Shown here piece by piece: positions 27,000 to 37,700 of a stretch of DNA of 64,000 bases. Made by a program: the position numbers and the translations under genes. Numbering within the stretch: position 1 is the stretch's first letter; the number at the start of each line of letters is the position of its first letter. Origin of the DNA: Drosophila miranda (Eukaryota; Arthropoda; Insecta; Diptera; Drosophilidae); NCBI RefSeq assembly GCF_003369915.1, contig NC_046677.1, forward strand, positions 15,190,001 to 15,254,000, in the 5' to 3' direction. The notes below the pieces were generated by a model, which searched no databases, was not told the DNA's origin, and worked only from the letters and a program-made list of their open reading frames with translations.

Positions 27000-27592
27000 T
27001 AGATTGATTTTTGGAGTGAGTTTTCCTGGGGAAACCAATCATACTGGTAAATGTTGGCGAAACCTTTGACAAACGTCTCGTTAACTTCTACGGCGTCAAA
27101 CTGACAGTTGAGAAAGTAGGCCTTGATCAGCACCTCATTAGTGAAGTAGTTTATTATTAATTAGTATTATTGCAAAAGTCAAACAACAAACGAGTCTGCG
27201 GACTCCGTCGCGCTGCCTGCGCTCTGGGCAGTCATTAGTTTCAGTCAGTGAAAAATATAACTGCCTTAGGATTCGCTCGGTCCTTCAGATAGATAGCCAC
27301 GTTGTAGTCATTCTGGTGTTTATCGAAAATGTTGGGATCCTCGTTTTGGTGAGTTGAAGAAATCAATGCTCTGTTTTTGCTATTTTCTTTCTTCGCCTTT
27401 CCAGTCAATTGTGCGCCCCCCTGGTGCTTTGATTTCTGCACCCATCGTATAAGAGTGGTTCTATGTCTAGTATGTCTTGATCAGCACTCGAAGAGGGCTT
27501 CAAACTTTACAAATGGTTTGGAATCGCCATGGTTTTGCTTACAGCCTTCATCCAGGATCCTCTTACGCTCATCGAAGACCTCATTGGACTGG
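27000..27592 (-). pseudogene. Decayed coding remnant of unrecognised protein
   Basis: The minus strand carries several stretches with the codon usage of a real exon, broken by stops and a frame change. From 27592 down: SNEVFDERKRILDEG, then a shift at about 27481 with DILDIEPLLYDGC in another frame, then DKHQNDYNVAIYLKDRANPK up to a TGA at 27243-27241. After about 75 bases another stretch follows, YFTNEVLIKAYFLNCQF through FANIYQYDWFPQEN (about 27155-27015). No start codon or clean splice sites join them. I do not recognise the family. It lies in the presumed 5' region of Nhe2 and is probably a dead gene copy or translocated fragment. Confidence 0.45.
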
Positions 27593-29594
27593 GTCTAATT
27601 TGAAATACAGACAAAACATAACAAACACATTTTTAACACATAAAATACATACACAAAAGCCTTGAATTACACTTTTACACACTCCTGGAATTGCCGAACA
27701 AATAACAAATATTATAGATTGTACCAAAAATACATATTTTATAATGTTTATATGCCATTCATTGTGTTTACACATATATCTTAGTCGGCTCTTTCTTAAG
27801 CAGACATTTGCCGTGGAGAAAGATAAGCTTTTCAAACTTTGGTATCAAACTATCATCAAGGGACCTTCCATCTGTACCGCCCATGTTCCCCCATTATGCT
27901 CGGCTCGAGACAAGCGAATGCTAATAATAATGACTGGCTGAACTGGTTTCTTATGGGTATCTGAAGTATTTTCAGGGACATGAAATATTTTCCCCATAAT
28001 TAAAGACTTTATTATTATGCGCATTCTGCCTACAAATATTTATACTACAATATTATCGTCAATTCACAAATAAAAACCATTTCTATTCAAATTTCACCAA
28101 AAATTAGTAGAAATTTTCCTGTGCACAGAGAAAAACAATGGGAATTGCTGACTCTTCGATAAAGTATAAAGGAAATACCCCAAAGAGCCTCAAAGTCAAA
28201 CGAAAAGAAAAAGAAAAACCACCACAAAAGCAACAAAAACTTTGTAGGAAAAGTTTTGGCCTTCAAGGAGGCTCTCTCTCAAAGAGGAGCAAATCCATAC
28301 TTCAGGTTCATTAGACTTGAATGCAAAGTGTGCGTGCGGCTTAAACTTTCAGCTGAAAAACATCATGATAATAATAACAATGTCCCGAAAACCAAACCCC
28401 CAGCACTGCGGGAGGCACTGCTGCGGCGTGCCATTATGTAAGCGTCAGGCGTTGCTCAAGGACAAACAAACACACACACAGCAGAACCGAAGGATAGCAA
28501 AGCGCCAACAGGAGACGGACGTACAAATCAGGCGTCTTCTCCCCCTCAAAACCATCACATATATCCACCAGACAGTTGGGGAACGGGACCCACTCACTCT
28601 AATAGCAAATGGAATACTACAACGATTTTATTACATATTACACTTTTGCAATGACCATGGAGGAAGGACAACAAATGGACATTGGAGGAGAACCACGCAG
28701 CAGCAGCAGAAGCAGCATTTGTAAATCAGGGGAAAAAAACAAACTTGTAGCATTAGAACGTTTGGGGCGTGACAGCTAGACAATACTTATGGCTTTGCCG
28801 CAGTGGCAGCAGAAACAGAACAGAATGACTGCCAAAAACTAATAATCCGAATGACAGTAAACTCCATTTGCCACGGAAACAGGAAACTAACATTTCTAGA
28901 TGGGGAAAGCTACTTGTATTTACAGTGAAAGAAGTCTTTGGTAGACAGGGAACTGTTATTCTAAGAGTCCAAGATATTGCAGATAGCAATAAGGGGATGT
29001 TTTCGCAAAAGAGATCTTTGACTGTATTTATTTATGAGCAATATTTGTGAATGGGCTTATTGTTTATGATGGATATTCCGCCTTTAAGAAGTACAGCAAT
29101 CTAATAACAGATTTTTAAGGTTTGTTTTCCATACACAACATAGACTTCAGAATTTACACATCATACAAGAAGTTAATCCCTTAACTTCCGGTATCGTAGG
29201 GAAAACTAATGAAAAATCTTACAACAAAAGTTTTACTAATGATTTAAGAACTGCAGCTTTTATCTTCTTCTGTCTGACTGACTGCTTAATATGGATTAAA
29301 TGATTTCGGTTGTCAAGAGCATCCCCCCCCTTGTATTTCAAGTTCATTTCGGTAGAAGGTCAGCCAGCAAAAGATTTTTTTTGGGCTTCGATGCCATTGT
29401 CCACATGACAAAACAAAGTTATTTACTTGGACAGGCGGCAGTTGGAAGGAACAACAATAATGGTACAAACATGGCGCCCTGTGGCTCATTTATCATTATA
29501 TAAACAACACACGCACACACACTGCAAGCTCGTACAAAAACCAAAGCATACTTTTGAGCGTTTGATGCAGCTGCGTCTGCGAGACGCCGTTATT

Positions 29595-29760
29595 ATTGTT
29601 ATTGCAGTAGCAGTAGCAGCAGCAGGAGTAGCAGAGGCAGTGGCAGAGTCTGGACAAGAGGCAGAGACAATAGCAGGATACAAAAACCGGGGCAGAGAGA
29701 GGCAGCAGAGATGCAGTAGCAGATACAGTACAACAGAAGCAGTGGCAGAGACCGGGTAAA
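29595..29760. repeat. GCAGTAGCAG-rich low-complexity tract
   Basis: Imperfect CAG/GCAGTA triplet-like repeats with ACAGAGGCAG variants. Long open frames on both strands here (Leu/Ala-rich on the minus strand) are products of the repeat, not genes. Confidence 0.7.
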
Positions 29761-30070
29761 AGGCAGCAATCTGTGACGTAAAAACGACGTCGACATTGGT
29801 GTCCGGCATTGTCAACTTATTTTTGTTTAGCGTAGGTAGCGTTACGAGTACCAGTGGGTGGCGCTTCAGTTACATGCGCATTCGGTAGGAAAACATCTGT
29901 TTGCCGATTGACGTCGGAGAGAGAGAGAGCCACACAAAACCAGAGAGAGTGTAAGTTGTATTGAAGGTAGGGTGAAGCTCTCTCTGTATTTGTTTGTGTG
30001 TGTAAACGCGGCAAGCCAGAGACACAATGGACATCGAACAATAGACATCGTGAGAGCGGCAATGCCTCAC

Positions 30071-30100
30071 CTTATATAAATATGTCTTGAGAGAGCGCAA
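30071..30100 (-). promoter_or_regulatory. Candidate donor of an alternative upstream exon
   Basis: On the minus strand TTTATATAAG|GTGAGGC is a strong donor with the last exon base at 30071. It resembles the donor context at 25238. GC-rich DNA with CAGCAGCGACAG-like content at 30.58-30.70 kb may be the start of this alternative leader. Signal-based inference only. Confidence 0.25.
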
Positions 30101-31362
30101 TTGACAAGCAGAGAGTGAGAAATCCTTATTTTTTACCGACGACGGGTTGTTTTTTTTCTTTTAGGGTACCATTGGTTTTGGACCTTTAGGATTTATGCCT
30201 TTGCAGGAGCTTATTAGATGCCACAGTTACAACAAGATTTATGGCCACCTATTATGCAATTAGGGACATGAGCACCTGTCTAGACCAAACAATTGTTTTT
30301 CTTACAAAAGGATGAGAGAGCAGGGAAAAGCATGTAACTTACCGTATATTTTAGAGTTTCTCACAGACACACCTAATATATATTTATTAAAATATTTCTA
30401 GGTTTCGTAAGCCGGTAATTTATCAGTTATGTTCAACTCTCTGATATTCTTGATTTATGGTTTTTCTTTAAACTCTACTTTTTACGGTCTTATAGTACTA
30501 ACATAATGGGATTCTCAATTTTAATAGCACTATGTAATACACTTACACACACAAAAACACACACGCACAGCCCGATTTTTGTTATTGGATGAGGAAGGAA
30601 GGGAGTGTGGGAGGCAACGGGGCAACACGAAGGACAGCAGCGACAGTCCGGCAGAGCAGGGCGACGGCCTGCTCCTGCTTAAAGCGAACGCTTCAGCACA
30701 TTCAAGATTTGCATTAGATTTGCCGTTTTCATATAAACAGCAACCAATTTGATGTGATTTTTGTGGAAATTTGTGTACTTGCTAAAGAAGAACTGGTGCG
30801 TGGACATTTTCATTGCCAATTCGATGGAGATGGAGCCACGGCGCACTGATGACTGAATTTTCTCTTTCGTTATCCTGCCGCAAGTTTCCTATCGATATCG
30901 ATATAGGCGCAATGATACAAAATAGTCGTTTCCACTGGCAGCCTCAGGTTACTGCTTCTAGAGAATGTGTGTTTAATGACTAGGAAAGCAGCCAAATTTT
31001 GGAAAACAACAAAATTATGGAAGACGGACGAAAGATATGCTTAATGATGATATTTATTTGTTATTTTCAGACTGGATGTCTGCCAGGGATGATATAACTA
31101 GCTCGATAGCTATCAGTGTTCAGCAATCGGTTCGAAATTGGAACCAGTAATTAACTGACAAACGTGACGTTACAGAATTTGCATTAAATTGCAAATTTAA
31201 GCGCTTAAACTAAACAAAAGTTAGTGCCGAACAGTAACTGAATCTAAATTAATTTTAGGAATAGACTTTCCTTTATCAATGATCACCAAAAATACGAAAT
31301 AAAACATAAAAAGGAACTAAAAATGAACCACAATATTGCTTCATAACAAACAAGGTTGATTC

Positions 31363-31368
31363 TTTATT
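31363..31368 (-). terminator. Polyadenylation signal of the malectin gene
   Basis: AATAAA on the minus strand, about 425 bases beyond the malectin stop codon and followed by a GTTTGTTATG-type GT-rich stretch. It gives a 3' end near 31.35 kb. Confidence 0.5.
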
Positions 31369-31792
31369 TCATTTCGATTCAAAAATTAAACAGTTCTCAA
31401 GCAAAACTGCCCAAAAACCGCTTAGAATTTGTGCGCACATTTCTCCATAGAACAACACCGACTAAAATTTAAGTTCTTAAGTTTGGAAGAATCGAGTTAC
31501 AATATGTTTAAGTACACTCAGCCTGGAACGGCAGTAGTCAACAAAAGGAACACATATGCACGGACTTAGGTTTATAGAGAGAAACGATATATGGGGTGGG
31601 GGGCGGAGATCTGTGCGTCTTGTGGCAAATGCAAAGGCAAAAGAGGAAAGGAAAGGAAAGGAGGGAAAGGGGGGTCTCTAGGGTATGCCTATAGTACAAA
31701 CTAAACGATAAGTATACAATTAAGTCTTTTATCAAAATCACAAAAAGCAATAAATCAAACAGGCCGAGGCACCAAGATCGTTTCCATGGGGA

Positions 31793-32935
31793 TCACAGCT
31801 TGCACAGGCAGAAAAGCAGCGGTATGAAAGCTCCGATGGCGATAAACACTGGAAGCAATATGGAAGAGTCATCCATCGAATATGGATTGGGTTGACGTGG
31901 TCCGCTGAACGCGCGTTTCGAGTCGGGCGTCTGTGATTGGGATTGCTCTTGGCGTTGTTGTTGCTGCTGCTGCTGGGGCTGCTGTGGGGGCTGTTGTTGT
32001 TGATGATGATGATTCTGGTGTTGGTGCTGTTGCTGCTGCTGTGGTGGTGGTGGTGGTGCATGCTGCTCGAGCATGTCCTCTTCCTCCAGCTCATCCAGAT
32101 CGTCTAGGTCCTCGTCATCCTCGTCTATATCGTCTCGTTGAGTGCGTACCACACGCTCCTGCTGTCCCTGATTGGGCTTCTCGGGTCCAATCCTGGTGCT
32201 GGCTTCCGATGTGGGAATTTGGCTAATGTCCCCTTTGAGCAGGGCAAAGGCATTGATCTTGGGATTGTCCTGGGCACCCTTAATGAAGTCCAGCCGCAGC
32301 TGGCCGTTCCTCACATCCGATACCTCGCCCAAGTAGTGCAGTCGCCCGTTGTTGATCTTGAAGTAGACAATCTCATCGTGGGCCGAGCCACGACCCACCT
32401 GCTCGTAGATGTCCAGCTGCCTGATGACCGTATGCTTGCGATTGAGCAGCACATCGAACACCTTGCGCCCGGGGGCATCGAAGTACACCTCGCAGAACTT
32501 CATTATCAGCGCGTAATCACCGTCGCCGTCGGTGGGGAAGTCGTAGCCAAAGGTCGTCGTGTGGTAGCGCTCCGTGCGATACAGCATCTCGTCATGCTCG
32601 TGCGTTCGTCCAATCATCAGCAGATGCTTGCCGTAGTCCGAGGCAATGCCCACATTCTTTAGCGGATCTGCCTCGTAGGTAATGCCATTGCGGTCCGTGT
32701 GCTCTTCTCCGCCGGCATTCACTGCGTACACAACCTTAAGGGGATCGGCGGCGGCCATACTGAGGCAGCAGCAGCCGATGAGTAAAAGCAGCACCACGAC
32801 CGGCTGCAGGGGCTGCCCTCCTCTGCATCCAGTACTACTATTACTACTTGCCCGCAAGTAGTCTCCACCATTGCATGCTACGTTGCACATGTTCTCAGTC
32901 GTTTTTGTTGTTGTTAATTTGAGTTTCTTCTTCAT
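31793..32935 (-). CDS. Malectin, ER carbohydrate-binding membrane protein
   Basis: Single-exon gene for 380 residues. Malectins bind glucosylated N-glycans in the endoplasmic reticulum and work with the oligosaccharyltransferase in glycoprotein quality control. After a polar N-terminus there is a signal sequence (about 45-63). The malectin fold runs from about 67 to 225, with the hallmark VVYAVNAGGEEHTD start, the aromatic/acidic FCEVYFDAPGRKVFDV stretch, and a final GDISQIP. Then come an acidic run (about 267-290), a Pro/Gln/His-rich low-complexity linker (about 293-335), and a C-terminal membrane anchor (ILLPVFIAIGAFIPLLF) with only a few residues after it. This order is normal for animal malectin, with a longer linker. 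The upstream ATG is kept although residues 1-44 make a long n-region. D. melanogaster CG9257, as I remember it, is the likely counterpart. Confidence 0.92.
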   Translation of the reverse strand: MKKKLKLTTTKTTENMCNVACNGGDYLRASSNSSTGCRGGQPLQPVVVLLLLIGCCCLSMAAADPLKVVYAVNAGGEEHTDRNGITYEADPLKNVGIASDYGKHLLMIGRTHEHDEMLYRTERYHTTTFGYDFPTDGDGDYALIMKFCEVYFDAPGRKVFDVLLNRKHTVIRQLDIYEQVGRGSAHDEIVYFKINNGRLHYLGEVSDVRNGQLRLDFIKGAQDNPKINAFALLKGDISQIPTSEASTRIGPEKPNQGQQERVVRTQRDDIDEDDEDLDDLDELEEEDMLEQHAPPPPPQQQQQHQHQNHHHQQQQPPQQPQQQQQQQRQEQSQSQTPDSKRAFSGPRQPNPYSMDDSSILLPVFIAIGAFIPLLFCLCKL

Positions 32936-34712
32936 GTTGATTTTTTGTGGCTGCCGCCGGGCACTGCGGTGCGGTTCTTTTTTAGGGGGCGTCCACTCGT
33001 TGCGTGCCGTTCAGCTTTTAGCTCCGATCCCTTACTTCACAGTAAATGTACGGCCAATTGATCCATTAAAAATATATTTTTATATATTGCAGCCTTCGTG
33101 TGCCAGTGGGTTGCGCAGTAGTGTCACACCAGCGGCTAACCACACCATTCGCGGTATTACAAATATTGGCAAAAGACACTTGCTCCGATCTAAGCCACTA
33201 ATAGCTTATCTTGTACTATTAATTTGCAAAACTTATAAGCAAAATTAATAATTTTATTTCTGTCGACTTGTGTCACCAGTGAACGGACTTATCGTTAAAA
33301 TATAAAGTCCGACCCTCAGAAATATGCCAAAATATACCATATCATTTGAAAAATATACCGTAAATATACTGACAAATTCAAGTTCTATTTTACATATTAC
33401 TCGCTTTTGATATTCCGTGGAATATTACTAGCTATAAAAAACTTGCTCCGATCTAAGCCACTAATAGCTTATCTTGTACTATTAATTTGCAAAACTTAAA
33501 GGCAAAATTAATAATTTTATTTCTGTCGACTCGTGTGACCAGTGAACGGACTTATCGTTAAAAAATACCGTCCGACCCTTAGAAATATACCAAAATATAC
33601 CATCTCATTTGAAAAATATACCGTAAATATACTGACAAATTAAAGTTATATTTTACATATTACTCGTTTTTGATATTCCGTGGAATATTACTGGTTATGT
33701 AGAACATTCAGCCATGCCCACATAATTTTATACGATTTATGAATAAATTGTTTACTTAACTGGCTTATTCTAAATACTCGCTTTTATAGGATCTTGTCTA
33801 AAAAAAAGGTTTTAGCGAAATAGGTCAAAACAAAAAAAAACGAAAGAGGATAGTCGTTCAAATTAAATTATGCACTTAATGGAATGGAAGTTTCTATACC
33901 CTTTGTTCTTAATAAACCTTTAAAACGTTTACCCTGCAGTAGTGAGAGGTGTTCCACAATTAAGGAACTATGTAGTTCAAATGACCAGTAGCAATAATTA
34001 TATTTCGTCGTAGAGATGATTATAACCTAATATGAACTTTCTTTTATATTTATTACATGTTTTGCAGAAACATATTAATGTTTATCTCAGCACATTTCCT
34101 GGGCTGCAACATGAAAAACACTTTGCAGCACTGCTTTTTAGTTTACTTTCGCTAAAATGAGCGGGAGTATTCAAATAATTATGCCGTATATAAACATTTT
34201 ACAAATTAAAACGAAAAGCAATTAATCAAATCAAATAAATATCTAATAAAATGCCATACTTAATTCATAATATAAATTATGGAAGGCTTTTACATAATTT
34301 TTAACAACTGAATTATCATAAATGTTAGCCCTAGAGTTGCGTGCCTCATGTAAATGTTTGAAATCCAATTGAATTTGTATATGTATATTTGACTATAACG
34401 TTTAAATAAACTTAAATATTTAAATTGATCGTCAATGCTTTATATATTAGCACACTTAAGATAAATATAATGAAATTAAACATTTTAGCGCGCCAACAGC
34501 TGGTTCCAAAACACGAGTGCTTAACAGCTGCACACAACCGCTTTACAACACTAATCCTGTCCGCTACACGTGCATTGGCTGTGATGGAACTTTTGTTCGA
34601 AAATAAATCAGAAAAAGGAGTTTTAGTTGCATAAAATAAGTATATTTAGACTGCATATCCAGTGCTCAAGCACTATAGAGTCGGCTAGCATCCGGAACAT
34701 CGCCAGACAGCC
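32936..34712. other. Shared upstream region of the malectin and WDR75 genes
   Basis: The two genes diverge from this 1.8-kb region, which should contain both promoters. It holds the 263-bp tandem duplication (33181-33700). The rest (33.7-34.7 kb) is AT-rich with no recognised gene. Confidence 0.6.
33181..33700. repeat. 263-bp tandem duplication with promoter-like motifs
   Basis: The block starting TGCTCCGATCTAAGCC at 33181 starts again at 33444, a period of 263 bp. The copies are highly similar throughout and differ by scattered substitutions and small indels. Each holds AAAATATACCAT and AAAATATACCGT phrases. Copy 2 carries, on the minus strand, TGGTCACACGA, one base from the Drosophila core promoter element known as Motif 1 (YGGTCACACTR). 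Copy 1 has a weaker version. The position upstream of the malectin gene fits a duplicated promoter. Confidence 0.8.
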
Positions 34713-37700
34713 ATGAATTTCGAGGAAGAAGACCAACTAGAGCTGCACTACTTGGCTGGCGGTAACATTGTGGAACATCCGCCCGTCTTTTCACCTGAAG
34801 GAAGGTTAGTAAAAGTCAGCGAAAGACCTTTCAAGTTCTTACCACAAATGTCCCCCTTAGATTCATCTTTGTGCGATGCGGCCCAAAGGTTCAGGTCTAT
34901 GTGACCAGCACGGGCGAGCTAACCCGCGTCCTGGACGATGCCACGGCGCCGCTGATTAGCCTGGAGCTGGACCAGAAGCAGCCAGAGCTGCTCCTGGGCT
35001 GCACCAGCACAGGCAAATTGCTGCGTTGGAACTGGCGGGCGGGCGTCCTCAAAAAAATGGTGCATCTAAAATTGGCAGATTTTCAAGTCTTAACCTGCAA
35101 CCTATTGAATCTGTACCGGGGCGGCGACACCGCCTGCGCCTTTGTGACAGTCAAGCGGAAGAGTGGCAAGCAGATCGACTGGTTTGTGGTCAACACAAAC
35201 ACTGGAGATAAAATCGCGGTCAAATGTGGCCTCAAATTGAAGTGAGTTTTGGGTTTTAAATTCAGAAAATCTCTGTGAATCTTTCTAATTTGTTTGTCTT
35301 TTCACAGACTGCGAACACCCGTAGTGGATGTGGGAAAGGGCGAGTTCAAGTACATAATCTTGGCCCAGGGTTTCTATGTGTATTTTATCAACTATGAGAC
35401 CTGGAACTTTTGTCGCTACAAGAACGCCAACCAGAACCCCATTAGGTGTGTGCGCATGAGTCCCAGCGAGGAGGTGGTAGCCACGGCCGACTCAGTGGGA
35501 CGCATTTTTGTCTGGCGGCAGTTTGACAAGCACGAAACCATGACCAATACCCTGTTCCATTGGCATCACACGGAGGTGACCAGCCTGGCCTTCTCACCAT
35601 CTGGTGCCACGCTCTACAGCGGTGGTCATGAGACAGTGCTGGTCAAGTGGCCCTTGGACAGGCCCGAGGAGCGGAAGTACCTGCCGCGCATGGCCAGCGC
35701 CATACGCCATATTGTGGTGAGCGCTGACAATGAGCATGTACTCGTCTGCACCGAGGATAATGCCATACAGCTGCTCGGAGGGAGCAATAGCATCATCAAG
35801 TCTACGGTACAGCATTTTACATACGACGTAAAGGATCAGACGGGCAGGAGCAAGTTCCCTTTGGGTTTGCGCCTCAATCCACGTACCAATACGTTGGTAC
35901 TCAATGGGAGAGCCGGACACTTGCAGTTCTATTCGGCTTACACCAAGAATTTGCTCTACAATGTGAGTTCTTAGCTTCCTATTTTGTGTGCCTAATTCTT
36001 TAGTTGCTTCTTTATTGATAGCTTCGCGTGGTGGAAAATAACATACACAGCCATGAGGATAGCTTGATTGTGTACAATACGCGTGTGACACGTGCCGCAT
36101 TCAACATCAATTGGATGGCCACTGGCGAGGTGTACAATGATTTGGAGAACTTTCCCGAAGTGCGTCTCAAGTTCTGGCAATACAATGAAAAGCTACAGAG
36201 GTACCCAAAACCAAAAACAATGTGTATCCACAACTAAAACATAAACATTTATAGCTACATTCTCAACACGGACATTAATCTGCCGCATGAGCAGGGCTTT
36301 AAGGCCATCATCTTCTCCAATCAATTCCAAGTGGACAATTTGCGTTGCGCCACTGCGGGCAAGGATAATGTGATCAAAGTGTGGGGCATCACCGACTCGG
36401 AGAACATCTACAGGCGCGGCATTATGTGGAGCTGCTTGGCCCAGACGAGCTACAGGAATCTGCCCATTGGTTCCATTTGCTTCTCCCAAGATGGTTCTCT
36501 GCTGGCCGTGGGTTATGGCAAAATTTTGGCCCTCTACGATGCCAGGAATCCGACCCAGCCCCTGCACTCTCTCAGCTGTCCACCAGGTCTAGACGGTGTA
36601 GTGTCCAAGGCCCAGCTGCGTCTGGCAAAAACGACGCTGAATGGAGTCCGCAATGAGATCGTCCAACAGCGGCAGCAACTGTGGGGCATCTTGAAGACAC
36701 TGTGTAGCAGCGACGACAAGACATTGGTGCAGCAAGCCAAGGATCTGATTATGGGTAGCCCAGTGAAAGGGAATCAGCTGAAGGAGCCCGAGGCCGACAG
36801 CAAAGAGTCTGTGTTCACGCACATCATGAAAATGTCCGAACTGGCGCTCCACCAGAAACTGCAGCTGCTGCGACGCTTTGGAATCGAGTGCAGTGTGCCC
36901 CTCGCCTGTCAGAAACAGCTGATGGAGCACCTGCAGCGGTGTGTCGTGCGGCCAGAGTCAGCCAGAGTGCGTCTCAGGAAACTCGATTCACGATTGCATC
37001 GCCTGCATACGAGGCATCGCTACAAGGCCAAGCATCGGCTGGATCAGCTAAGCAAGCGGCGACAGAGTTATGAGGATCTGGTGCAAACAGATGTCTTGGC
37101 TCTGTTCAGCATCCTCAAGCTGGATGACAACACCACACCGAAGCAGCCGCCGGCCAAGCGGAGGCATCTGCACACGACAGCACCCAAGGGAATACCCTCC
37201 AAGGCGGCACCCATGCAGGGACTGGCGCAGATATCGCATGTGCAATTTGGTGCTGGCGCTCAGGGGCATCTGGTGGCAGTATGCACGGAGTCGCGAGTGT
37301 TGATTTGGAACCTGCTGACGCTGCGCCTCCAGGCGGGTCTCAAACTATCGGTGCGGCAATTGGCCTTCGATCCACTGACCAATCTGATCGCCGTCATCAC
37401 AAAAAGTGACGAATGTGAGTTGCGAATGGCAAAAGTAGGTCTCTTTATATTCTCAATCGTTCCTTGCAGTGCATGTATTCCAGCCGAATGTACCGCTGCC
37501 GCTCTACCAGCGAAGGAATCTGCCCAAAACCTATGGCCTGGCCTGGCTGCCACGGCGCCAGCCGAAACAGAACTCCATTAATGTGGACTGGCAGGCGCAG
37601 TCCACGCTGCTGATGCTTACCCAAACGCAGGAGATTGCATACCTGGCGGCGCCCGGCCAGAGTCCATCGGATGATGCCCCAGCACCGATCAGCTTTGCCC

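Noticed and set aside
29427-29815. Frames of about 110 codons on both strands
   Set aside because: Produced by GCAGTA-type repeats; Ala- or Leu-rich low complexity.
31933-32662. Long plus-strand frames opposite the malectin gene
   Set aside because: Antisense shadow of a G/C-ending codon gene; the minus-strand product is a clear family member.
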